This document shows, in pieces, positions 1-7,800 of a stretch of 48,411 nt of DNA; position 1 is the first letter of the stretch, and every line of letters begins with the position of its first letter. The stretch spans positions 1 to 48,411 of IMG/VR virus record IMGVR_UViG_3300044639_004276; one strand, 5' to 3'. Under the pieces are notes generated by a model that ran no database searches, was not told the DNA's origin, and saw nothing but the letters and a program-made list of their open reading frames with translations. The position numbers and the translations under genes were made by a program. The stretch is from a virus.

Positions 1-1
1 A

Positions 2-1222
2 TCTAATTGCGGAACTTGTGAAACTGTATGTGGTGCTGGTCAAGAGTGTTGCTCTGGTGTTTGTAAATCAGTACAAACAGATGAATCTAATTGCGGAACA
101 TGTGGTAACGCTTGTGCTGCTGGCGAACTATGTTGTTCTGGTGTTTGTAAATCAGTACAAACAGATGAATCTAATTGCGGAACTTGTGAAACTGTATGTG
201 GTGCTGGTCAAGAGTGTTGCTCTGGTGTTTGTAAATCAGTACAAACAGATGAATCTAATTGCGGAACATGTGGCAACGCTTGTGCTGCTGGCGAACTATG
301 TTGTGGTGGTGTTTGTAAAATTGTACAAACAGACGAAGCAAACTGCGGAACTTGTGGTAACGCTTGTGCTGCTGGTCAAGAGTGTTGCGATGGTGTCTGC
401 AAAGCACTTCAAACAGATGAAGCTAATTGCGGAGCTTGCGGTAACGCTTGTAGTGCTGGCGAAGAATGTTGTTCTGGTGTTTGTAAAGCACTCCAAACAG
501 ATGAAGCTAATTGCGGAACATGTGAAACTATATGTGGTGCTGGTCAAGAATGTTGCTCTGGTGTTTGTAAATCAGTACAAACAGATGAAGAAAATTGCGG
601 AAATTGTGGAACTGTATGTGCTGCTGGTCAAGAATGTTGCGGTGGTATTTGCACAGCCGTACAAACAGATGAAGCTAGTTGTGGAGGTTGCGGAATAGAG
701 TGTGCTGCTGGCTACACCTGTTGTTCTGGTGTTTGTAGAAACACAGCAACCGATCTCAGCAATTGTGGAACATGCGGAAGCTCTTGTAGCGGAACATGTT
801 GCAACGGCTTTTGCAAAGCGACATATGAGGATGAATTAAATTGTGGTGATTGCGGAATAGAATGTGCTGTTGGCGAAACATGTTGCTCTGGTGTTTGTAA
901 AGCCGTACAAACAGATGAAGCAAACTGTGGAACTTGTGGAAACACTTGTGCTGCTGGTTACACATGTTGTTCTGGTGTTTGCAAAGCATTACAAACAGAT
1001 GAAGCTAACTGTGGAACTTGTGGAACTGTATGTGCTGCTGGCTACACATGTTGCGATGGTGTCTGCAAAGCACTTCAAACAGATGAAGCAAACTGCGGAA
1101 CTTGCGGAAACGCTTGTGCTGCTGGAGAAACTTGTTGCTCTGGTGTTTGTGCAAATACAGAAACAAGTTCATCTAATTGTGGATCTTGCGGAAATGCATG
1201 TCCAGCTGGCGAAACTTGCGAA
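2..1222 (+). repeat. 84-bp tandem repeat array coding for the Cys-rich units
   Basis: Units recur every 84 bp (starts at 2, 86, 170, 254, 338, 422, 506, 590, 674 and onward), each coding 28 residues. Neighbouring copies are nearly identical at the left and diverge to the right. One copy near 758-840 is shorter by a few residues. The first and third units are almost identical, as are the second and fourth, suggesting duplication of a 168-bp double unit. Confidence 0.85.
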
Positions 1223-1564
1223 GAAGGAATTTGTTATCTGCCTCCACTAACGGTAAAATTAGTTTTCCGTGCTTTCGTATGTGCAAGTGATTTTTCAAAT
1301 CTTCCAAATGAACTTCCTGCTGGATCTAGAAGTGTTAATTTCACAATCACTGTTGGTGGAACTACTTTTGCCAGTGGTTCTGTTTCAAACATTGGACCCG
1401 GAGGAGTTGCAGCAACCTTAGCATCAATTACGATTCCAACAGGAACATCATTTAATATAAATATAAGTGGGTATGCTGGGTCGGCAATTATTGGTAGCAC
1501 TAGAGCATCTGGTCAAATGACTTATACTGGTGCTGTTAAAACTGCAGATAATAATGCATGTTAA
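2..1564 (+). CDS. Cysteine-rich tandem-repeat protein (3' part, start outside window)
   Basis: The reading frame is open from the first bases to a TAA at 1562-1564. It encodes about 14-15 copies of a 28-residue unit with the pattern NCGTCxxxCxAGxxCCxGVCKxxQTDE, then a roughly 115-residue cysteine-poor, Gly/Ser/Thr-rich tail ending DNNAC. Each unit carries about 7 cysteines, so the protein is probably heavily disulfide-bonded or metal-binding. Similar repeats occur in secreted proteins of myxobacteria and other environmental bacteria, and in Stig1-type domains; the function is unknown. No initiation codon is visible because the 5' end lies outside the window. The competing frame with many hydrophobic Val/Leu residues is a shadow created by the repeat. 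Together with the collagen-like genes at the other end of the window, a virion surface or secreted adhesin role is plausible, but this is inference. Confidence 0.85.
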   Translation, partial: SNCGTCETVCGAGQECCSGVCKSVQTDESNCGTCGNACAAGELCCSGVCKSVQTDESNCGTCETVCGAGQECCSGVCKSVQTDESNCGTCGNACAAGELCCGGVCKIVQTDEANCGTCGNACAAGQECCDGVCKALQTDEANCGACGNACSAGEECCSGVCKALQTDEANCGTCETICGAGQECCSGVCKSVQTDEENCGNCGTVCAAGQECCGGICTAVQTDEASCGGCGIECAAGYTCCSGVCRNTATDLSNCGTCGSSCSGTCCNGFCKATYEDELNCGDCGIECAVGETCCSGVCKAVQTDEANCGTCGNTCAAGYTCCSGVCKALQTDEANCGTCGTVCAAGYTCCDGVCKALQTDEANCGTCGNACAAGETCCSGVCANTETSSSNCGSCGNACPAGETCEEGICYLPPLTVKLVFRAFVCASDFSNLPNELPAGSRSVNFTITVGGTTFASGSVSNIGPGGVAATLASITIPTGTSFNINISGYAGSAIIGSTRASGQMTYTGAVKTADNNAC

Positions 1565-1598
1565 AAAAACAGGCTTGATTTTCAAGCCTGTTTTTTTT
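1563..1598. terminator. Bidirectional rho-independent terminator
   Basis: Perfect 10-bp stem (ACAGGCTTGA at 1569-1578 pairing with TCAAGCCTGT at 1582-1591) with a 3-nt loop. It is preceded by an A run and followed by eight T residues, so it can act in both directions. It lies between the plus-strand Cys-rich gene and the convergent minus-strand membrane protein gene. Confidence 0.93.
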
Positions 1599-1617
1599 CT
1601 TTAATTTAGAATTTTTT

Positions 1618-1905
1618 CTATTCTTTGTAGGATACCCATCGGTTACGAACGAATAAAAGATTTGCAAAAAACCCACAAAAGGCAGAAATCAGATTTCCAG
1701 CAAATGGAACATATAGTTCACCTACCGGATTGAGCAAAAATGAGATTCCTAAAGAAAACCAAAAACTGCTGCATTCATGGCAAAGCATTGGAACATTAAC
1801 ATATGGTATCTTAGCTACCAAGTTTCTAAATGGTCGTGCAACATCGGTGTCGGACCAAGCGTATGCGACACCGAGACATGCAACTAGATAAATTAAAAAT
1901 ATCAT
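1618..1905 (-). CDS. Small membrane protein with CHEC motif
   Basis: Ninety-five residues from an ATG at 1905 that overlaps the upstream gene's TGA (ATGA arrangement), implying coupled translation; a GTG five codons upstream is the alternative start. Residues 1-17 are a hydrophobic segment. A second hydrophobic stretch follows a conserved-looking LCHECSSFWFSL motif, and a third lies near the C terminus, so two or three membrane segments are likely. Small phage membrane proteins with a CxxC followed by an aromatic F/W are known (DUF1360-like), but I cannot assign a family. A lysis or inner-membrane role is conceivable; nothing in the sequence proves it. Confidence 0.6.
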   Translation of the reverse strand: MIFLIYLVACLGVAYAWSDTDVARPFRNLVAKIPYVNVPMLCHECSSFWFSLGISFLLNPVGELYVPFAGNLISAFCGFFANLLFVRNRWVSYKE

Positions 1906-2321
1906 AGGAAATAAACCCACATATAATCGAACTCTCGAACAACCGAGAAGCTTCTAAAAGTTTTTCCGGTAATAGTCTTGTTGAAATTAGCCCAAGCTTC
2001 ATCACCAAGCTGCACCTTGAAAACCTTACCATTAATTGCGTTATTTACTCTTTTTAGCTTAATGGCTTCAAGTTCTTTAACTATCGCAGCTTTATCCTTG
2101 TAGTACTTTTCCAAAATGTTCGGATCAGCAGCTACTTTGTCGGAAAAAAACTTGCCAACCTTTCCTCTGCATGAGCAGTTTGGGTTGGTTTTTAATGTTG
2201 TTAGGTCGGCAAGAATATCTGGAAATTCCGCCTTTAGTTCAGCGAATAAGGTTTCATCCTTGATGATCATATAGATGAGATCTGGCATCGTGCCGAGATC
2301 TACAGTGATTGTAGTTTCCAT
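1902..2321 (-). CDS. Hypothetical protein (139 aa)
   Basis: Not recognised. The N terminus (METTITVDLGTMPDL) is followed by a helical, lysine- and aspartate-rich middle containing one CSC pair (residues about 49-51) and a basic, aromatic C terminus ending DYMWVYFL. Its last codons overlap the start of the downstream membrane protein, so the two genes form a translationally coupled pair. The codon use and the ATG start in a clean intergenic context support a real gene. Confidence 0.6.
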   Translation of the reverse strand: METTITVDLGTMPDLIYMIIKDETLFAELKAEFPDILADLTTLKTNPNCSCRGKVGKFFSDKVAADPNILEKYYKDKAAIVKELEAIKLKRVNNAINGKVFKVQLGDEAWANFNKTITGKTFRSFSVVREFDYMWVYFL

Positions 2322-2373
2322 AAAATTAATATAGTTTTATTGTTTTATTTTTTTGATTTTTAAAAATATTTTT

Positions 2374-3723
2374 TTACAAATCAAAACAAATAGATCTACC
2401 GCCTCTAGCCTCAGACATGAATCGACTAAACAAAAGACCTTCATATACTGGATCGACATCAGTGATTCCAAGGCAATAACAAACCAAAGATCCACAAGCA
2501 CTTCCTCTTCCGGGTCCTACAGCTTGAGTTCCATCACCACCGATATTTTCTCTACACCATTTTCTTGCTTCGTCAGTCATCATCTTTTGAATAAGAAAAT
2601 ATGTACTAAAACCTTTGCGAGTTATAAGGCTCAACTCTTCAATTATTCTATTTTTATATTCTGTAGTCATTGGCAAATTACGATGTTTAAATCCTCTCAA
2701 GACTTCATCCTTAAGCCTTTGGTCACAATCTGGAAATATAGGTAGTTTCAGACTTCTATCTAATTCGACACCTTTTGCTTTACGACAAATCTCTACTGTA
2801 TTCTTTTTAGCTTCGCAAAAAATTTCATAAGGAATAATATCTTTATAATCACTCAGCCACTTTTCATTAAGTTCTTCCTCAGATTTCATCCATAGATTAG
2901 CATCCTGCAATTCGAAGAAATCCTGCATTGAATCTTCTTTCATTGCCCTTTGAATTTCTTTTAATGTTCTGTTGGTCTGAACCATCAACATAAGTCTTTG
3001 CAAGTGACTATCTTCTTTACGGCAATAATGACAATCTTGCGTAAGAATAATCTTCAATCCAAATTTTTGCTTTGCTTTAACAATAAAAGCGTCATAAGGT
3101 TTTTGTTTAACAAAATCTAAAAGCATAATTTCAAGCAGATAATTTTCTTTACCAAACATCTGAATGTATCGTTCTATCATTTGAAATCCAGCTTCTTCTC
3201 CGCCAGCATCAAATGCTCTGCCAACTTCGCTGTTATAGCAACAACTTGTAAAAAATAAGCCTTCTTTATGCTTCTCAAGTTGTTCGTAATTTACTCTTGG
3301 CTTTCTATAAAATCCTTTCGTCCAACCCCAAGATGTCAAACGAACAAGATTTTTATATCCAGTTTCATTATATGCTATGGCTAATAAGTGTGGACTTGCT
3401 CTCAGTTCCAATAATTCACTTGGAGAGAGAGATTCAGAAAATTTTTGCATGTCCGACAAAGAAGAGGATTGTGGTTGCAATCTATTTACATAAAGTTCCG
3501 CAGCGAATATGGGAGAAAGTTTATTTTTCCCATATTTATCACATATCTTTTCGCATGCTTTGATTTGTCTGGGAACTGCTCCCAACATGCCATGATCACT
3601 AATTGTAAGAAAATTTTGATTTATTTCTGTAGCACGAACCGAATATTCTTCGCATGTTCCAAGCCCATCGAGGACGGAAAAGTCGGAGTAACTAATGAAG
3701 GTGGAGATGTTCAAAACCAACAA
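2374..3723 (-). CDS. DNA polymerase III alpha subunit, N-terminal fragment (PHP domain and start of the palm), interrupted
   Basis: The long frame matches the DnaE/PolC N-terminal half: PHP elements (SDFSVLDGLGT, TISDHGMLGAVP, ILTQDCHYC) and the conserved GPGRGSACGSLVCYCLGITDVDP / LLFSRFMSEARGG block. It stops at SICFDL, exactly where the catalytic PDIDxDF motif should be, and the remaining palm, fingers and DNA-binding parts are absent here. The real 5' end is out of frame. An ATG at 3734-3736 with an AAAGGAG ribosome site encodes MKVEIVGFEHLHLH, the metal-binding PHP motif, then hits TAG; the rest continues one frame over. The TTG at 3723 is therefore not a natural start. The gene is either a decayed or split polymerase, or it needs frameshifting. 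The window also has a complete family A polymerase. Confidence 0.75.
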   Translation of the reverse strand: MLVLNISTFISYSDFSVLDGLGTCEEYSVRATEINQNFLTISDHGMLGAVPRQIKACEKICDKYGKNKLSPIFAAELYVNRLQPQSSSLSDMQKFSESLSPSELLELRASPHLLAIAYNETGYKNLVRLTSWGWTKGFYRKPRVNYEQLEKHKEGLFFTSCCYNSEVGRAFDAGGEEAGFQMIERYIQMFGKENYLLEIMLLDFVKQKPYDAFIVKAKQKFGLKIILTQDCHYCRKEDSHLQRLMLMVQTNRTLKEIQRAMKEDSMQDFFELQDANLWMKSEEELNEKWLSDYKDIIPYEIFCEAKKNTVEICRKAKGVELDRSLKLPIFPDCDQRLKDEVLRGFKHRNLPMTTEYKNRIIEELSLITRKGFSTYFLIQKMMTDEARKWCRENIGGDGTQAVGPGRGSACGSLVCYCLGITDVDPVYEGLLFSRFMSEARGGRSICFDL

Positions 3724-3745
3724 TCTCCACCTTCATTGTTACTCC
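3685..3745 (-). repeat. Near-perfect 23/24-bp inverted repeat over the Pol III alpha start
   Basis: Positions 3685-3708 pair with 3722-3745, with a single bulged base and a 13-nt loop. In the minus-strand transcript the 5' arm contains the ribosome site GGAG and the ATG. The 3' arm contains the HLHLH codons followed by TAG, where the reading frame breaks. Confidence 0.9.
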
Positions 3746-3763
3746 TTTCGTAAATGTCATTGT

Positions 3764-4552
3764 TCAATCTCTTTGTTTAGTTTGAAGCCAAATTAAAAAT
3801 TCTTGCTTATCGTACTTTGCATTTTTACGACAATTCTCAGAAGCTGAAATTGGTCGTAAATTTTCCAAACAATTGATCAAAGACAAATCCCAAATCTTAT
3901 GATCTGAAAACGCCTTGATTGGGAAAATATGGTCAATATGCCACTTTCCATTTTTTACCTTTTCATAATTCTCATGATTGATTATATGATTTTGCAATTC
4001 TTTATAATCATAGCCAAGTAAAGCTGAAGTTTTAGACTTTTTTACTCTGCCAGTAACCGCCAAACTCATACTCAATAATTTATACGATCTCTGTCGAAAT
4101 ATCAAGTCCATTTTAAATTTCTCTCGATCATCAACCCATTCATAATGATTTTCTCCAGATCGTTTGGCAATTCCGCAATCCCAACATCTTTTACCTGTTC
4201 TGAAATTATTCCAAGAGATCTTTGCTTCTTTGCCACAAGAACAAATATATCGCATATTCTTGGAAGACTTTTCGTATTGATCCAAAAGCGTACAACCAAC
4301 GGCTGCGAATTCAGATTTTATTTTTTCATGAGAATAAGAGAATCGTTCGCTTATTTTGCGAGAACCGCAATTTTTACATCTATTGCCAGATTTGAAACTA
4401 TAAAAAACAATTTTAGATTCGTTTCCACAAGAACAACGATACCTCATTGGTGTGCGAGCATTGATATAAGTATCTTCTAATAATTTGCAACCATTTTTTA
4501 AGAAGAAACTTTGAACGAATTGATAGGTAAGTCTTTGACTTGAATATTTCAT
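3764..4552 (-). CDS. HNH homing endonuclease with duplicated zinc-binding repeats
   Basis: A 262-residue free-standing endonuclease. Residues about 21-64 and 86-128 are two copies of a module with the pattern GCxLLxxY...MRYxCSCG...GxxCxxCG, with likely zinc ligands C40/C42/C59/C62 and C104/C106/C123/C126; these probably bind DNA. The C terminus carries an HNH nuclease core: HIDHIFP at 205-211, then an NCLENLRPISASEN-type stretch. I chose the ATG at 4552 because GGAGG lies just upstream; the longer frame from 4585 would place that site inside the gene. The gene sits directly beside the broken Pol III alpha gene, a typical homing-endonuclease location. Its ribosome site is inside a hairpin, listed separately. 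Confidence 0.88.
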   Translation of the reverse strand: MKYSSQRLTYQFVQSFFLKNGCKLLEDTYINARTPMRYRCSCGNESKIVFYSFKSGNRCKNCGSRKISERFSYSHEKIKSEFAAVGCTLLDQYEKSSKNMRYICSCGKEAKISWNNFRTGKRCWDCGIAKRSGENHYEWVDDREKFKMDLIFRQRSYKLLSMSLAVTGRVKKSKTSALLGYDYKELQNHIINHENYEKVKNGKWHIDHIFPIKAFSDHKIWDLSLINCLENLRPISASENCRKNAKYDKQEFLIWLQTKQRD

Positions 4553-4556
4553 AAAA

Positions 4557-4579
4557 CCTCCAATATATTTAGTTGGAGG
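4557..4579 (-). promoter_or_regulatory. RBS-sequestering hairpin before the HNH gene
   Basis: In the minus-strand RNA, CCTCCAA (5' arm, 4573-4579) pairs with TTGGAGG (3' arm, 4557-4563), burying the GGAGG ribosome site four bases before the ATG. The 9-nt loop is CTAAATATA, resembling a T4-type late promoter element. T4 I-TevI is known to be controlled by a similar occluded ribosome site with an internal late promoter; the parallel here is inference. Confidence 0.65.
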
Positions 4580-4625
4580 CTTCACAATTATTTCAATCTT
4601 TTAGACGGTTCTGCAGAATTAAAAG

Positions 4626-4847
4626 TTATTTCTTAATTGATGCCTTTGTAGGTTCTTCAGACTGTATTTTTTTCCATTTTTCAAATTCATCAGATAAAGC
4701 TTGAGCTTGAGCTTCAAGTTCTTTTAATTTTACCTGTGTTTTTTCATAATACTCTTTTAATTGTTGTTTAATCTGTTTTTTCTCATTGTGAATTTCAGAA
4801 ACTCGCTGAGAAAAAGTGACAAATTCATCTGATAATAGCCAATCCAT
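4626..4847 (-). CDS. Small coiled-coil protein (73 aa)
   Basis: Not recognised. It starts MDWLLSDEF, followed by a long heptad-rich charged helix (residues about 15-62, repeating K/E/Q with L/A) predicted to form a coiled coil, and a lysine-rich end. It follows the spoVR-like gene by only about 11 bp and is transcribed in the same direction, so it is probably co-expressed with the prkA-yeaH-spoVR cassette. Confidence 0.55.
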   Translation of the reverse strand: MDWLLSDEFVTFSQRVSEIHNEKKQIKQQLKEYYEKTQVKLKELEAQAQALSDEFEKWKKIQSEEPTKASIKK

Positions 4848-4858
4848 AATTTTTTCCT

Positions 4859-7800
4859 TTATTTCTTTTCTCGAATTCTTACATTAGCAGGATCATTATC
4901 GAAACATTCGAATACGACATCAGTACCATCATGACCTTTAGTGGAAAGAAAAACATCATTTCCCCAAATGAATCTTAGACCAACCAATACATCTCGAACA
5001 TAAGGCTCATGAAGCGGTCTGCCTTCAAATGTATGCTCAAGCATCAGATAGCCCTTACCACGATAATTAGGCTCTGTTAAACGAATATCTGGCAGTCCTC
5101 CATTTACATGGCGAGCCATCAACAATTTTTTTATCTTATTGTAATCATGACTTTCAAGAATCGTCTCTCCGCTTGGATAACGCTTATGTTCAAAGTATTC
5201 TTGTTCTCGACAGAAATCCTCGGTAAAAAATTCATGTATTAAAGTTAGATCATCGTAATACTTTCTAACTTCAAATATTTTTTCCTTACCAAGCATTGCC
5301 TTGGTATCCCATTTTTCTTTCTTGCTAGAATTTGTGCAATCATCCCATTCATTGCCGAATTGACCTTTATCCCAACGATTGCGAATATCGGACAAAAGAT
5401 TATATCCTAGCTTATAAGGATTGGTGCTATATTTTCCACCAAGAACACCCATCTTGTGTGCAGCGTATTCAATGATTCCAGAATCATGAGTCTTTTGACC
5501 CAAGCCGACATAACCCTGTTCTGCCATGATAACATGGTCAGTCATACTATTATGATTCATAAATCCACAAGCCGAATATCGATGACTTGTTTCTACTGTA
5601 ATGTCATACACTGTATCTTTTCCAATTTTTTCGATAGAAACAATTTCATCTTCAAGTTTTTGATCAATAAACCATTTATGATTGTCAATATACTTCTTTA
5701 ACTTTTGCTGTTTTCTAGATAATCCAAAACCTATTTGCTCATAATACTTTACCGCTTCCTGTCCGGTTATGCGTACATGCCAACAAGAATCTTTTTGTTT
5801 GCGTCTTGTTGATAATATGCAAAAATTCAACAAAACATTTTGTATTTGTCTGGAAAGAACTTCGCTTGCGGTGGAAAGAATGACACCAGCATTCCCCGCA
5901 TAACCATCACAATCAAAATACGATCTTACAAAAGAAGCGATAACACTCTTGGGCGATTTAAGAATAATTTCTGGTATTTGCTTAATCCTAGCACAGACTC
6001 CAGTTTTCATTCCCAAATAAACAAGTAGTTCTTCAAGTTCTTTTGAAGTTACAGAAATTCTATATCGACCATTTTTAGATGTGTCATCCCAACTAGATTT
6101 ACAATCTATACTAAATAATTTCTTTGTAAGACGAATATAATTATCGGCTTGATCTTTATCTCCAGTTGTTAAGCCAAGAGTTCTCTTGCTTTTAGATATA
6201 TGACCATCTCCAATCATATATCCAACAAATGAAGCAAATTCTTCATCCATAAAAAAAGGCAAAGATATACATTTCCTTTTATTTCTCATGCATGTCATAG
6301 ACTGATCATCATATTGCTTGAGCAATTTGTCTAAATTGTCATTTTTTTCTTCACCTTTATAATGATATTTTCTATAAACGACTTGAGACATAGTCACTGA
6401 TGCTTTTTTACAAATTTGCTTCAATTCTATCCTTTTATTGGGCAATTTATAATCGATTTTTTGATATTTTTTCGTCCAAATATTTGAAAATGATATTTTA
6501 ACTTTTTCACCTACATTCATTTTATCAAGACGAACCCAATCATTATTACCCATAATTCTATGATTATTTGAACCCTCAAAAACATATCCTCTTCTAGTTT
6601 CAATCCTATAAACATCACGATTTTCAAAAGTGAACCAATTTGTAACATTTCTAGATTTTTCACCATCATAAACCATAACAGGCAACTTTTTATCGACAAT
6701 TTCACCTAATGTCAAAATGCCCATATTTGTAGATACAAGAGAATCTTTTCGTCCGCAAGCCCATCCTTCGTTTAATACTTTGGTTTGTCTCTGTGGGAAA
6801 AAATAAATTGATTCTTCATAGATCATAGACATGATATCTTGTTGCCAAGGCTTAAGTGGAGCATTATCACGCAAAAATCCAAATATATCTTTAACTGGTT
6901 CTATAAAAAATCCAAGTTCTTCTGCAAGATCCTTATCTTTTACCTTTTCATTTTCTCTTTCTTTGAACTCTTTTGTGTTGATGTAATTATCCATATAAAA
7001 TCGATCACTATCAACTTTAAGTCTTTTTGGAAATCTATAATTTCTTTTATCAATAATATTTCTATCTTTGATAACTTTTTGATGCCAAGCCGATGCTCCA
7101 TCAACCAAAGTATCAATGCGAAGTAAATAATCAAGAAATTCAGTAACCTTTTCCTTGCCCCATCTAGCCATATATTTTTTAATACGGCTACTATGATTTG
7201 CCATGTTGTTCAACATGTTTGTATCAGTAGCAGAAAAGTGAATATTATTTTTAAAGAAATCATTATGACCAGTGGCGTGAGCGATAACAGTCAGATGATC
7301 CAATAATGTGTTGCTATCTAAGCAATAGATGTAACATGGCGATGTGTTATGAGTAATCAATCCATATGCAATAAAATCATGAGCATCATGATCCAATGCA
7401 ATATCAACAGTTTCGATCTCATCTCCATCAACAACATGCTCAACAACAAATAAAGGATTTGAAATAATATCTTTAATTTCATTTGGAACACTTAATCCTT
7501 GATTTTCTGCTCTTTGTACAAATGAAGAAAAAGAATTAATCCCAACTTTTTGTTTCTCGAACATTTTAATTGAATAGCCAAGACTATGGTTGTTATATGT
7601 TGTAATGTTTAGATTTTTTGCCCACATAATCAATTGTTGTTGAATATATGGCAACTCCATACCTCCATTACGACAAAATTTTCTATCAAGTAATTTTTTA
7701 AGTAATTCTTGCTTATAGTTAAGCACAAAACCTATTCTATTGTAAAATTTATTTTCAGCCCAAATTCCCTTAATTTTAACAACATTAATATATTTTTGAT

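Noticed and set aside
18-698. Plus-strand frame rich in Val, Leu and Lys across the Cys-rich repeat
   Set aside because: It is an alternative frame of the 84-bp repeat; the Cys-rich frame is longer, ends in a terminator and matches known repeat proteins.
2-1222. CRISPR array
   Set aside because: The repeats are contiguous and coding with an 84-bp unit and no spacers.
2322-2373. AT-only inverted repeat after the Pol III alpha fragment
   Set aside because: The stem is made only of A and T with little stability; it could be a weak terminator but low-complexity chance pairing is as likely.
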